Source: Yoonia vestfoldensis DSM 16212 (GTDB taxonomy: Bacteria > Pseudomonadota > Alphaproteobacteria > Rhodobacterales > Rhodobacteraceae). Taken from it: a DNA stretch of 64,000 nucleotides. Of the stretch, positions 52,322-60,703 are shown piece after piece (the first letter of the stretch is position 1; each line of letters begins with the position of its first letter). The notes below the pieces were generated by a model. That model worked only from the letters and a program-made list of their open reading frames with translations. It did no database searches and was not told the DNA's origin. The position numbers were made by a program, and so were the translations under genes. Location: positions 1 through 64,000 of the forward strand of contig NZ_KB907978.1 in the NCBI RefSeq assembly GCF_000382265.1. The letters run 5' to 3'.

Positions 52322-52710
52322 GGATGGACCTTTCGCAGCGCGCGCCGCAGATCGGCCACCAGCGCATCGAACGGCAACGATGCAGTCAGGTCATGTCGCC
52401 CGACGAGAACGTAATCCCAGCCGCTCCGGCCATGGTCGGGCAACACCAGCCGCGCCACTTCTCGCAAACGTCGCTTGGCGCGGTTGCGGGCCACGGCGTT
52501 GCCGACCTTCTTGGAACAGGTGAACCCGACGCGAATGCCCGCAGCCTCGCCTGCCGCACGTTTGCGGGCCTGCAGGTGGATACCGGGCGTTCCCTGCCGC
52601 AACGCATGAGAGGCGCGCACGAAGTCGGCGCGTTTGGTCAGCACCTCCAGACAAACGGAAACCGCCGGAGCGCCTCTGTCAGGCTCAACCGGCGGTTTCA
52701 AAACGCTCAA
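52318..52710 (-). CDS. rnpA: ribonuclease P protein component
   Basis: The basic protein cofactor of RNase P, which matures tRNA 5' ends. The core is [20 protein letters not shown] then [30 protein letters not shown], containing the RNR-type motif. The start is uncertain: there is no ATG in the right place, so TTG 52710 ([11 protein letters not shown]) or TTG 52701 (LKPPVEPD) after the rpmH stop is likely; a frame extending further upstream overlaps rpmH and is not real. Order rpmH-rnpA-yidD is the classic cluster. Confidence 0.9.
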   Translation of the reverse strand: MSVLKPPVEPDRGAPAVSVCLEVLTKRADFVRASHALRQGTPGIHLQARKRAAGEAAGIRVGFTCSKKVGNAVARNRAKRRLREVARLVLPDHGRSGWDYVLVGRHDLTASLPFDALVADLRRALRKVHP

Positions 52711-52724
52711 GTCGCGAAAAGCGC

Positions 52725-52859
52725 TTACGCGCTCAGCTTTGCACGGCCTTTTGCGCGGCGTGCATTCAGGATCTTGCGGCCTGCTTTGGTCGCCATACGT
52801 GCGCGAAAGCCGTGGCGGTTCTTGCGAACCCTGTTCGATGGTTGGAACGTACGCTTCAT
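52725..52859 (-). CDS. rpmH: 50S ribosomal protein L34
   Basis: 44 residues, beginning [20 protein letters not shown] and ending in a basic [12 protein letters not shown] tail, identical in layout to L34 everywhere. It carries an AGGACAC ribosome site upstream. It is the first gene of the rpmH-rnpA-yidD unit. No DnaA-box cluster is apparent in the roughly 250 bp upstream, so I do not call an origin. Confidence 0.97.
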   Translation of the reverse strand: MKRTFQPSNRVRKNRHGFRARMATKAGRKILNARRAKGRAKLSA

Positions 52860-53110
52860 CGCGTGTCCTCCGGTTGGTGGCCAAATCCCGACGGGATTCG
52901 AAGCCGTACTACATTTCAGACCTGCTCCTTAGAGGGGGTGTGCGATGCTGTCAACGCGCTTGACCGGCCAAGTCAGCCAGATCCTCGACATTTCTGGACG
53001 GCGTGGCTGAAACATCCGCCCACTTTGCATCAATGCCCCGTGAGGTGGCTTTCGCAGCCCGCCCTAAACGGCCATCTAGGGCCATGAAACAGCATTTCCG
53101 AAAGCGGCAC

Positions 53111-53833
53111 ATGACCGAGACAACGCAAAACCCTCTTCTGCGCAAGCTGCCGCTGATCGTCATTCTGGTCGTTGCCTGTGCGGGGGCGGTCCTGCTACGC
53201 GACTATTTGTCGTTTCAGGCGCTGTCCGACAATCGCGAAGCGCTGCTGACGTTTCGCGACGCCAACTATCTTGCGACGGTGCTGACGTTCATTGCGGCCT
53301 ATGTCGTGATCGTGGCGTTTTCATTGCCCGGCGCGACGATCGCCACGCTGACGGGCGGTTTTCTGTTCGCGACATTCCCGGGCGCATTGTTCAACGTTCT
53401 CGGCGCGACACTGGGCGCGATCATCATTTTTCAGGCCGCTCGCTGGGGCCTTGGCGACAAGCTTGCCGCAAAGATGGAAACCTCAGAAGGCACGGTCAAG
53501 CGCATCAAGGACGGGATCGATGCGAACCAGTGGGAAATGCTGTTCCTGATCCGGCTGGTGCCTGCCGTGCCGTTCTTTGTCGCCAATCTCGTGCCCGCGC
53601 TGGTCGGCGTGCCGCTGTCGCGTTTTGCGATCACGACCTTTCTGGGGATCATTCCGGGGACGGTCGTGTTCACCTCTGTAGGGGCCGGATTGGGCGAGGT
53701 CTTTGCCCGTGGCGAGACCCCGAACCTCGGGATCATCTTCGAGCCGGCCATCCTGTTCCCGATTCTCGGGCTATGCGCCTTGGCCGCGCTCCCCATTCTG
53801 ATCAAGGCCCTGCGCGGCAAGAAAGGTCTTTAA
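53111..53833 (+). CDS. TVP38/TMEM64 (DedA-related) membrane protein
   Basis: A 240-residue protein with about six hydrophobic segments. The VTT/SNARE-associated domain signature is FSLPGATIATLTGGFLFATF ... GALFNVLGATLGAIIIFQAAR, with the second conserved half MLFLIRLVPAVPFFVANLVPAL and FAITTFLGIIPGTVVFTSVGAG. The DedA/TVP38 superfamily is linked to lipid flipping and metal tolerance. I start at MTETTQNPLLRKL; ATG 53084 (nine residues earlier) is possible. It is 3 bp upstream of the flavin reductase, a pairing seen often with this family. Confidence 0.88.
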   Translation: MTETTQNPLLRKLPLIVILVVACAGAVLLRDYLSFQALSDNREALLTFRDANYLATVLTFIAAYVVIVAFSLPGATIATLTGGFLFATFPGALFNVLGATLGAIIIFQAARWGLGDKLAAKMETSEGTVKRIKDGIDANQWEMLFLIRLVPAVPFFVANLVPALVGVPLSRFAITTFLGIIPGTVVFTSVGAGLGEVFARGETPNLGIIFEPAILFPILGLCALAALPILIKALRGKKGL

Positions 53834-53836
53834 CCC

Positions 53837-55255
53837 ATGAACCGCATCACAACGGATATCTGCATCATCGGCGCTGGATCGGGCGGCTTGTCGGTCGCGG
53901 CGGGGGCGGTGCAGATGGGTGCCAAGGTCGTGCTGATCGAAGGGCACAAGATGGGCGGCGATTGCCTCAACTACGGCTGCGTGCCGTCCAAGGCGCTGAT
54001 CGCTTCGGCCAAGCAGGCCTATGCGATGGGGCATGGCGCAAAATACGGGATCGGCGCGGTTGACCCGTCGGTCGATTACGCGGCCGCCAAGGACCATGTG
54101 GCCGACGTGATCGCCACCATCGCGCCCGTCGACAGCGTCGAGCGGTTCGAGGGCTTGGGCGTGCATGTCATTCAGGACTACGGGCGCTTCATCTCGCAAA
54201 CCGAGGTGCAGGCAGGCGACACCATCATCACCGCGCGGCGTTTCGTCGTGGCGACGGGGTCCGGCCCCCTCGTGCCGCCGATTCCCGGATTGGAGGACGT
54301 GCCCTATCACACCAACGAGACCATCTTCGATCTGCGCGAAAGGCCCGGTCACCTGATCATCATCGGCGGCGGTCCCATCGGCATGGAACTGGCACAGGCG
54401 CACCGGCGGCTTGGCTGTGACGTGACTGTGGTCGAGGGGGCGAAGGCGCTTGGCAAGGACGATCCTGAAACTGCGGCCATCGTGCTGGATACGCTGCGCG
54501 ACGAAGGTGTGGTCATCATGGAGGACGCGCAGGCCGAAAAGATCAGCCAGTCAGACGGCAAGATCACCGTGCATACGCCCAAAGGCGATGTCACAGGATC
54601 GCATCTGCTGATCGCGGTGGGGCGCAAGGTCAACACCGACAGGCTGGATCTGGAAAAAGGCGGCGTTGCCTATGACCGCAAGGGCCTCAAGGTCGGTCCC
54701 GACCTGCGGTCCGTGACCAATCGGCGGGTTTATGCCGCCGGAGACGTGGCGGGTGGGCTGCAGTTCACCCATGTCGCGGGCTATCACGCCAGCGTGCTGA
54801 TCCGGTCGCTGCTGTTCGCGCTGCCATCCAGGCAGCGGACTGACCATATACCTTGGGCGACCTATACCGATCCCGAACTGGCACAGGTCGGCCTGACCGA
54901 AGCGCAAGCCCGAAAGAAACATGGCCCCAAGCTCGAAGTGGTGCGGTTCGAATTCCACCACAACGACCGCCTGATCGCCGAACGCAAAACCAAGGGGCTG
55001 ATCAAGGTGATGGTTGTCAGGGGGCGCCCTGTGGGCGTGTCCATGGCTGGCCATATGGCGGGCGAGTTGATTGGCATGTGGGCCATGGCGATCGCCAACG
55101 GCATGAAAATGTCCGCCATCGCACAGACCGTCCTGCCCTATCCCACGGTGAGCGAGGTTAACAAACGCGCTGCAGGTGCTTATTTTAGCCCAAGACTTTT
55201 TGAAAACCCCACTGTAAAGCGGGTTGTCGGTCTTGTGCAGCGTTGGTTGCCCTGA
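53837..55255 (+). CDS. FAD-dependent disulfide oxidoreductase (mercuric-reductase/Lpd-like)
   Basis: A 472-residue flavoprotein. N-terminal FAD site ICIIGAGSGGLSVAAGA, redox Cys pair C43/C48 in GGDCLNYGCVPSKALI, NAD(P)H site IIIGGGPIGMELAQAHRRLG, second FAD motif RVYAAGDVAGG and a C-terminal dimerisation domain. At the position where lipoamide dehydrogenases have the His-x-His-Pro-Thr base, this protein has VLPYPTVSE, so the His is Leu, more like mercuric reductases. It has no MerA N-terminal metal domain and no C-terminal Cys pair, so mercury is unlikely as a substrate. Partner of the TVP38 protein by context. Confidence 0.85.
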   Translation: MNRITTDICIIGAGSGGLSVAAGAVQMGAKVVLIEGHKMGGDCLNYGCVPSKALIASAKQAYAMGHGAKYGIGAVDPSVDYAAAKDHVADVIATIAPVDSVERFEGLGVHVIQDYGRFISQTEVQAGDTIITARRFVVATGSGPLVPPIPGLEDVPYHTNETIFDLRERPGHLIIIGGGPIGMELAQAHRRLGCDVTVVEGAKALGKDDPETAAIVLDTLRDEGVVIMEDAQAEKISQSDGKITVHTPKGDVTGSHLLIAVGRKVNTDRLDLEKGGVAYDRKGLKVGPDLRSVTNRRVYAAGDVAGGLQFTHVAGYHASVLIRSLLFALPSRQRTDHIPWATYTDPELAQVGLTEAQARKKHGPKLEVVRFEFHHNDRLIAERKTKGLIKVMVVRGRPVGVSMAGHMAGELIGMWAMAIANGMKMSAIAQTVLPYPTVSEVNKRAAGAYFSPRLFENPTVKRVVGLVQRWLP

Positions 55256-55270
55256 CCTCAGCGAGGGACG

Positions 55271-56671
55271 ATGGTCAATTCTCTTTCAGGGCGATTTCTG
55301 ATCCTGACAATCATCTTCGTGATGATCGCGGAAATCTTTATTTTCGTGCCTTCTGTCGCGCGGTTCCGCGAGGATTATCTGCTTGCCCGCCTCGAGCGGG
55401 CACAGATCGCGTCCCTTGCAGCCGAAGTCGATGCGATGATCAGCCCCGAACTGGAAGCAGAGCTGCTGGAGAACGCCGAAGTCTACAACGTCGTGTTGCG
55501 GCGTGATGAAATCCGCCAGCTGGCACTGTCGTCCAAACTGCCTGCGCCCATTGCCACCACCTATGACATGCGCGACCCATCGGGGCTTATGCTGGTGGCG
55601 GATGCCCTGCGCACGCTGCTGCAGACCGAAGACCGGATCATCCGCGTGATCGGCAACCCCGTGCGCGACGGCGGCCTGCTGATCGAGATCACGATGGAAG
55701 AACGCCCCTTGCAGGCGGCGATGCGCGATTATGGGCGCAACATCCTGATCCTGTCGGCCTTCATCTCGGTCGCGACCGCCAGCCTTTTGTTCTTTTCGGT
55801 CCAGATCCTGTTGGTCCGCCCCATCAAGGGTGTCGTGAACCACATGCAGAATTACGCCAAGGCCCCCGAGGACGCGCGCCAGATCATCACCCCCAGCGCC
55901 CGCGTGCGCGAATTGCGCGACGCCGAAGTGGCGCTGCAAATGATGCAGACGCAGCTGACCGGCGCGTTGCGGCAGAAAGAACGGCTGGCGCAGCTTGGCG
56001 GGGCTGTCGCCAAGGTCAGCCACGATCTGCGCAACATCATGACTTCGGCGCAACTCTTCACCGACCGGATCGGCGGATCGGACGACCCGCTGGTCAAACG
56101 AATGGCCCCCAAGCTGGTCAATTCCATCACCCGCGCCGTAAACCTGTGCGAAACCACGCTCGCCTTTGGGCGCGTCGATGAACCGGCCCCGGCGCTGGCC
56201 CGCGTGAACCTGTCGCGCATCGTCGAGGATGTGGTTGACAGTGAACGGCTGGCCGCAGGCGATTACCCGCTGTCCTTTGCCGAGGACATCCCCGCCACGA
56301 TGACGCTGCGCGCGGATGGCGAACAATTGTACCGCGTGATCTTCAACCTCGTGCGCAACGCCCGTCAGGCGATCATGGCCACCGGCACCCCTGGTGAGAT
56401 CGGATTGCACGCGGACGAGGACGAACTGGTCTGGCGCCTGACGGTCAGCGACACCGGGCCGGGGATGCCCAAGAAAGCGCAGGAACACCTGTTCCAGCCG
56501 TTCCAAGGCGGCGTGCGCAAGGGTGGCGCGGGTCTGGGCCTGGTCATTGCCGCTGATCTGATCCGCGGCCACGGCGGGCGGCTTGAACTGCTGGAAACCA
56601 GCGAAAAAGGCACGACCTTCGTCATCCAACTGCCCAAAGCCGACCTTGCGCTGGCCGACGCCGCGCAATGA
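55271..56671 (+). CDS. sensor histidine kinase
   Basis: A 466-residue membrane kinase: a first span near residues 10-30, a periplasmic sensor of about 130 residues, a second span near 160-180 (ILILSAFISVATASLLFFSV) with a HAMP-like linker, then a HisKA-type domain with the phospho-His in AKVSHDLRNIMTSAQLF. The HATPase_c domain shows VIFNLVRNARQAI (N box), VSDTGPGMP (G1) and GGAGLGLVIA (G2). No response regulator gene is adjacent, so it is an orphan kinase here. It starts 15 bp after the flavin reductase gene, suggesting co-transcription. Confidence 0.9.
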   Translation: MVNSLSGRFLILTIIFVMIAEIFIFVPSVARFREDYLLARLERAQIASLAAEVDAMISPELEAELLENAEVYNVVLRRDEIRQLALSSKLPAPIATTYDMRDPSGLMLVADALRTLLQTEDRIIRVIGNPVRDGGLLIEITMEERPLQAAMRDYGRNILILSAFISVATASLLFFSVQILLVRPIKGVVNHMQNYAKAPEDARQIITPSARVRELRDAEVALQMMQTQLTGALRQKERLAQLGGAVAKVSHDLRNIMTSAQLFTDRIGGSDDPLVKRMAPKLVNSITRAVNLCETTLAFGRVDEPAPALARVNLSRIVEDVVDSERLAAGDYPLSFAEDIPATMTLRADGEQLYRVIFNLVRNARQAIMATGTPGEIGLHADEDELVWRLTVSDTGPGMPKKAQEHLFQPFQGGVRKGGAGLGLVIAADLIRGHGGRLELLETSEKGTTFVIQLPKADLALADAAQ

Positions 56672-56731
56672 CAAGAATTCCGTTTTGCCCCTTGCATCAT
56701 GCCGCCCACGAGTCTAAACGCACCGTCACGC

Positions 56732-56808
56732 GGATTGGTAGCTCAGTTGGATAGAGTACTTGACTACGAATCAAGGGGTCGGGGGTTCGAATCCTCCCCA
56801 GTCCGCCA
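56732..56808 (+). tRNA. tRNA-Arg (anticodon ACG)
   Basis: A 77-nt cloverleaf with encoded CCA. The acceptor GGATTGG pairs with CCAGTCC (one G-T pair), D-arm TAGCTCAGTTGGATAGAGTA, anticodon loop CTACGAA (anticodon ACG, read as ICG after deamination) and T-arm GGGTTCGAATCC. Its 3' end faces the accessory-looking LysR/phn region. Confidence 0.96.
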
Positions 56809-57085
56809 TTAGACAAATATCTTTATCAGCATGCTGACTGCTTAGCGCTTAGGTCTTGATATTGGCGCTTTAACCGGTCTGAAAGATGGTGCGGCGGCGC
56901 TGGGCACAGCTTCGACGACCCGTTCGCGCAGCCCCGCAGTGATCGGCCCTTCAAGCCGGCGCTGTCGTGTCTGGAAAACGCCGACAACAGCCCGACGTTG
57001 CCCTGACGTTTCTGACAATTCCGACAGACCAAACAGGCCCGTCACACCCCGGCCAGATGGGGGTGGCAACGGCGCGTGTGACGTA
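56809..57085. other. spacer after tRNA-Arg, no gene recognised
   Basis: 277 bp between the tRNA and the LysR gene. Open frames exist in several phases (for example VFQTRQRRLEGPITAGLRER on the minus strand) but show no known family or start signal. No integrase is seen. It could be the scar of an old insertion at the tRNA 3' end. Confidence 0.5.
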
Positions 57086-58024
57086 TCACGCTTGGCTCGA
57101 TCTCGAACAAGAGGCTCTGCCTGAGGGATGTCCGCATCGGGAACCCGACGCTTCGATCCAATCAAGAAAGGCGGTCGCGTTGCTGGTGGTGCTTTGGCCC
57201 GGCGGGGCAAAAGCAACCATGTGTCCTGCGCTTATTCGGCGGCCTTTGAACGGCTCAGTCAGTAGGCTGCGTTCAATTAGATCGGCAATCGTGAACACCG
57301 GAGCCACAAGGGCGCCCTCGCCCGAAACAGCCGCCTCAAGCGCGATGTAAAAATGAGGAAATCTGCGCCGCCTTCTTTGCAATGGCGCGATTGTGTCGGA
57401 CAGGTCGAGCCATCGGTCAAGTTCTCCGGGGCGACTGTCGGATTCAAGAAACATCACCCGCGACAGGTCCACTGACCCGGCGCGTCGGGAGCGGAGCAAT
57501 GCAGGTGACATCACAAGTCCCAAAGCGTCCGTAAGTACGGGCCGCGGCCGCGCATCCGGCGGACAGGCCGCTGATTGACGGATCGCAACATCGTAGTCGA
57601 TCGATGTCAGGTCGTCGCTTGCATGTGTCTGGATCACGTCCACCGCCACCGCGGGGTAGCGTGACGAAAAAGTCCATAACCTCGGGATCAGCCAACGCAT
57701 GGCAAAGGTTGCCGGTGCGGCAACACGAAGGACGCCCCGCGCCGGTGCAGGTCGGATGGTGGAGACAGCCTCCAGCAGCAGCGCCTTTGCTGCATCGATG
57801 GATTTGGCAAGCTGCAGCGCCTCCGGCCGGGGCAGGACCGCGCCGCCATGCCTGTCGAACAAGGTCATGCCGAGGAAGGATTCGATCTGCGCGATCTGCT
57901 TGCTGACTGCGCTTGGTGTGACGTGAAGTTCGTGTGACGCGGTTGTGAAGCTTTGATGACGAACGACCGCCGAGACTACTGTCAAGCTTTTGAAAGAAGG
58001 CATTTTTTCAAGTTGGTGTTCCAT
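57086..58024 (-). CDS. LysR-family regulator, divergent from phnA
   Basis: A 312-residue LysR-type regulator: N-terminal winged helix SFTTASHELHVTPSAVSKQI at about residues 25-45 and a periplasmic-binding-like effector domain starting around GVLRVAAPATFAMRWLIPRL. GcvA-like subgroup by the FDRHGGAVLPRPEA wing. It is divergent from phnA with a 104-bp gap. In other bacteria phosphonoacetate hydrolase genes are induced by phosphonoacetate through an adjacent LysR protein (PhnR), and this gene is in that position. The start may be M1 or M8 (MPSFKSL). Confidence 0.88.
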   Translation of the reverse strand: MEHQLEKMPSFKSLTVVSAVVRHQSFTTASHELHVTPSAVSKQIAQIESFLGMTLFDRHGGAVLPRPEALQLAKSIDAAKALLLEAVSTIRPAPARGVLRVAAPATFAMRWLIPRLWTFSSRYPAVAVDVIQTHASDDLTSIDYDVAIRQSAACPPDARPRPVLTDALGLVMSPALLRSRRAGSVDLSRVMFLESDSRPGELDRWLDLSDTIAPLQRRRRRFPHFYIALEAAVSGEGALVAPVFTIADLIERSLLTEPFKGRRISAGHMVAFAPPGQSTTSNATAFLDWIEASGSRCGHPSGRASCSRSSQA

Positions 58025-58128
58025 CTGTTCCTCGCGCCGGGAGTTTTTGTCGTTTTGAGTTTACTTCGCCGTGGCAGATCAAACGCTCAGTTCTGAAACG
58101 CAGCGTCAGCGGAAAAGGTAGCTCTTCA

Positions 58129-59406
58129 ATGCAACAGGGACGTGATCCGATCTCCTCAGTTTTGGTCGAGAGACATGTTCGGGGGACGATTCATGCCACG
58201 GTCAACGGGCGGGACTACGCGCTCGAGCCACAGCCGGTCGTCGTCATTTGTGCCGATGGATGCAGCCCCGAATACATTGACGCTGTGGTCGATGCCGACC
58301 GCGCACCGGCTCTGGCCCGGATGCGGAAAAGAGGGCACGACGGGCAGGCGCTGGCGGCGATGCCAACCTTCACGAACCCCAATAACCTCTCGATTGTCAC
58401 CGGTGCGCCTCCTTCTGTGCATGGGATCTCGGGCAACTACACCCTTGACCGTGCAAACCGTCGCGCGGTGATGATGCTGGACGACAGCGGGATGATTGGC
58501 GACACGATTCCCGGTGCACTGTCGCAAGCCGGTGCGCGGGTTGCCGTGATCACCGCGAAGGACAAACTCCGCAAGGCGTTGTCACGCGGACTCGACGGGA
58601 TTTCGGGTTCTGCCGAGCATGCCGAGCACCTCAGGCAACTGGTTGGCCCTACATTCAAGGCCGCAGCGCCGGACAAGTATTCCGCCGATCTGTCCCTGTT
58701 CGTGCTGGATGCAGGCGTCAGCCTTTTGCGACAGGGCCGGGTCGATCTGATGTACCTGTCGCTTTCGGACTACGTGCAGCATGCCCATGCCCCGGACGCG
58801 CCGGAGGCACTCGATTTCATGGCATCGCTCGACCGGCGGATTGCGTCGATCCTTGATCTGGACGCTGTGCTGGGCGTTGTTGCCGACCACGGGATGACTG
58901 ACATGGCGCTGCCCGATGGCACGCCGAACGTGGTGTGGCTGGGGGACATCCTTGACGCAAGGTTCGGTGCGGGTGCCACGCGCGTGATTTGCCCGATCAC
59001 CGATCCGTTTGGACGACATCACGCCTCTTTGGGGGGGTTCGTGCGCGTCTATCTTTTCGATCCGGCGATAGATGCAGAGGCTGCCCGCAGTTTGTTGTCA
59101 CATACGCCAGGTGTCGATCTGGTACTCACCGGAGCCCAGGCAGCAGCGCGTTTTGATCTGCCACCCGAGGCCGAGGGCGATCTTGTTGTGATCGGCGGGC
59201 ATGGCTTCGCATTGGGGGCCTGCCGGGCAGATCACGACCTTTCACAATTGGCGGGAACCCGGCTTCGGTCGCATGGCGGGTTGGCCGAGCAAAAGGTGCC
59301 TTTCCTGCTCTCTCATCCGCTGGCCCCGGACATGGCCGCGCGCCTGTCCTCTCAGGCCCGCGTCTGGGACATTTTCGATGCCGCCATTAACGGGGTGACA
59401 GCATGA
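58129..59406 (+). CDS. phnA: phosphonoacetate hydrolase
   Basis: A 425-residue alkaline-phosphatase-superfamily enzyme that hydrolyses the C-P bond of phosphonoacetate to acetate and phosphate. The two-metal site is readable: D43 in VVICADGCSPEY, nucleophile T82 in PTFTNPNNLSIVTG, Asp and His in LSLSDYVQHAHAPD, Asp-His in VVADHGMTDM, and the late His in IGGHGFALGAC. FTNPNN is characteristic of PhnA proteins, and the 39-residue spacing from Asp to Thr matches my memory of characterised PhnA. No signal peptide, so the substrate must be imported. Its stop overlaps the next gene by ATGA. Confidence 0.88.
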   Translation: MQQGRDPISSVLVERHVRGTIHATVNGRDYALEPQPVVVICADGCSPEYIDAVVDADRAPALARMRKRGHDGQALAAMPTFTNPNNLSIVTGAPPSVHGISGNYTLDRANRRAVMMLDDSGMIGDTIPGALSQAGARVAVITAKDKLRKALSRGLDGISGSAEHAEHLRQLVGPTFKAAAPDKYSADLSLFVLDAGVSLLRQGRVDLMYLSLSDYVQHAHAPDAPEALDFMASLDRRIASILDLDAVLGVVADHGMTDMALPDGTPNVVWLGDILDARFGAGATRVICPITDPFGRHHASLGGFVRVYLFDPAIDAEAARSLLSHTPGVDLVLTGAQAAARFDLPPEAEGDLVVIGGHGFALGACRADHDLSQLAGTRLRSHGGLAEQKVPFLLSHPLAPDMAARLSSQARVWDIFDAAINGVTA

Positions 59407-60674
59407 CACGCCGCCGCGCAATCCTGTTTGTCGCTGACGGGCACAGAGACGATTTCCTCCGGCCCGAGCTGTGCCCAAACCTGTCCGGTTTCGCCGCCAC
59501 CGGCCGCCGGTTCCACAATCACACCGGCAACTTCCCTTCGGCTACAAGGGCAAGCGCAGCGTCAATCGCAACCGGCTGCTGGCCCGGCAGTCATGGGCTT
59601 CATGGCAACACCATGGGCCTACCCACTGATGAAGGCACGGTGGTCCATGATGTCGGCGATCCAGCCTTTGTATCATCGCTTCGGGCGACATTCGGACGGA
59701 CTTTGAAGGTGCCGACATTGGCTGAACGGCTGGCGCCGCACGGCGGAGTGTTGATCGCGTCAAACGTGTCGCCGGGCGCGGCCTATTTCCAGGACCCAGA
59801 CGGATACGGCCACGTCGTGCACCGGGCCGGTTCGTTTGGCCCCGATCGCCGCCCGCTGGGCGAAGAAGAAGCACCGGTGGTCACCCATGATGCGGCCGGG
59901 GACATGGCGCTGAGCGCATGGTTCTGCGATCGCATGACCCGTGACGCAGCCCCGACACTTGGGGTTTTATGGTTGTGCGATCCCGATCTTTCGATGCATG
60001 CGGATGCCTTGGGGTCGGCACGGCACCTTGCAGGCATTGCCGCGGCAGACGCCTGTTTCGGCAAACTGCGTGCTGCGGTGGACGCGATGCGCGCATCGGG
60101 TGACGAGGTGCTGCTGATCGCATGTTCCGATCACGGGCAGGAAACGGTGATCGGACATGTGGCCATCGGCGACGAACTCGTGGCGGCCGGGCTAAAGGAC
60201 AGCCCGACGTCATGCGAAGTCGCCGTCGCCCCGCAAGGCGGGAGCGGGTTGATCTACCTCGCAGGTGAAGGTCAGGCGCGGCGTGATGCCATTGCTGCCT
60301 TTCTTGTCGCCCATCCGCATGTCGGTGAAGTGTTCATAGGACGTGCAATGCACACTGTCGGACAGGCAGAAGGCGACGGGCTGGCGATTGCCTTTTCCAT
60401 GGCACATGACGCGCACCAGAACGAAAACGGCGTGCCGGGACGGATCTGGGTCTGCACGTCGGACAGCAAGCCCGGCAAACCCGTGGGACAGGGCAGTCAT
60501 GGCGGCCTTGGCCGCTGGGAACGACACCCGTTCCTGATTGCCCAAGGCGGTGGTTTTGTCCCCGGCACGCACGAATTTGGGCGGACACGCCTGATCGATA
60601 TCGCCCCGACAATCCTACGCCACCTCGGCCTGCCACGCGATGGCATGGACGGGCTGGCGCTGCCCCGCAACTGA
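59403..60674 (+). CDS. alkaline phosphatase superfamily hydrolase (second, phn-linked)
   Basis: A 423-residue cytoplasmic metal-dependent hydrolase. Metal and nucleophile positions: D12 in ILFVADGHRDDF, T48 in NFPSATRASAASIATG, Asp and His in LWLCDPDLSMHADALG, Asp-His in IACSDHGQETV, and His in GSHGGLGRWERHPFLIA. The set fits the nucleotide pyrophosphatase/phosphodiesterase branch. It is only distantly related to the PhnA next to it, so it is not a simple tandem duplicate. Translationally coupled to phnA. It may act on a phosphonate ester or other phospho-compound taken up by the downstream transporter; the true substrate is unknown. Confidence 0.82.
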   Translation: MTRRRAILFVADGHRDDFLRPELCPNLSGFAATGRRFHNHTGNFPSATRASAASIATGCWPGSHGLHGNTMGLPTDEGTVVHDVGDPAFVSSLRATFGRTLKVPTLAERLAPHGGVLIASNVSPGAAYFQDPDGYGHVVHRAGSFGPDRRPLGEEEAPVVTHDAAGDMALSAWFCDRMTRDAAPTLGVLWLCDPDLSMHADALGSARHLAGIAAADACFGKLRAAVDAMRASGDEVLLIACSDHGQETVIGHVAIGDELVAAGLKDSPTSCEVAVAPQGGSGLIYLAGEGQARRDAIAAFLVAHPHVGEVFIGRAMHTVGQAEGDGLAIAFSMAHDAHQNENGVPGRIWVCTSDSKPGKPVGQGSHGGLGRWERHPFLIAQGGGFVPGTHEFGRTRLIDIAPTILRHLGLPRDGMDGLALPRN

Positions 60675-60703
60675 TCTTCAACCCCAGACAAGGAGCCTCT
60701 TTC

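Noticed and set aside
52860..53110. Replication origin near rpmH
   Set aside because: rpmH can lie near origins, but no cluster of DnaA boxes or AT-rich unwinding region is visible and dnaA is absent.
53837..55255. Mercuric reductase (merA)
   Set aside because: It lacks the heavy-metal N-terminal domain and the C-terminal Cys pair, and no mer genes are near.
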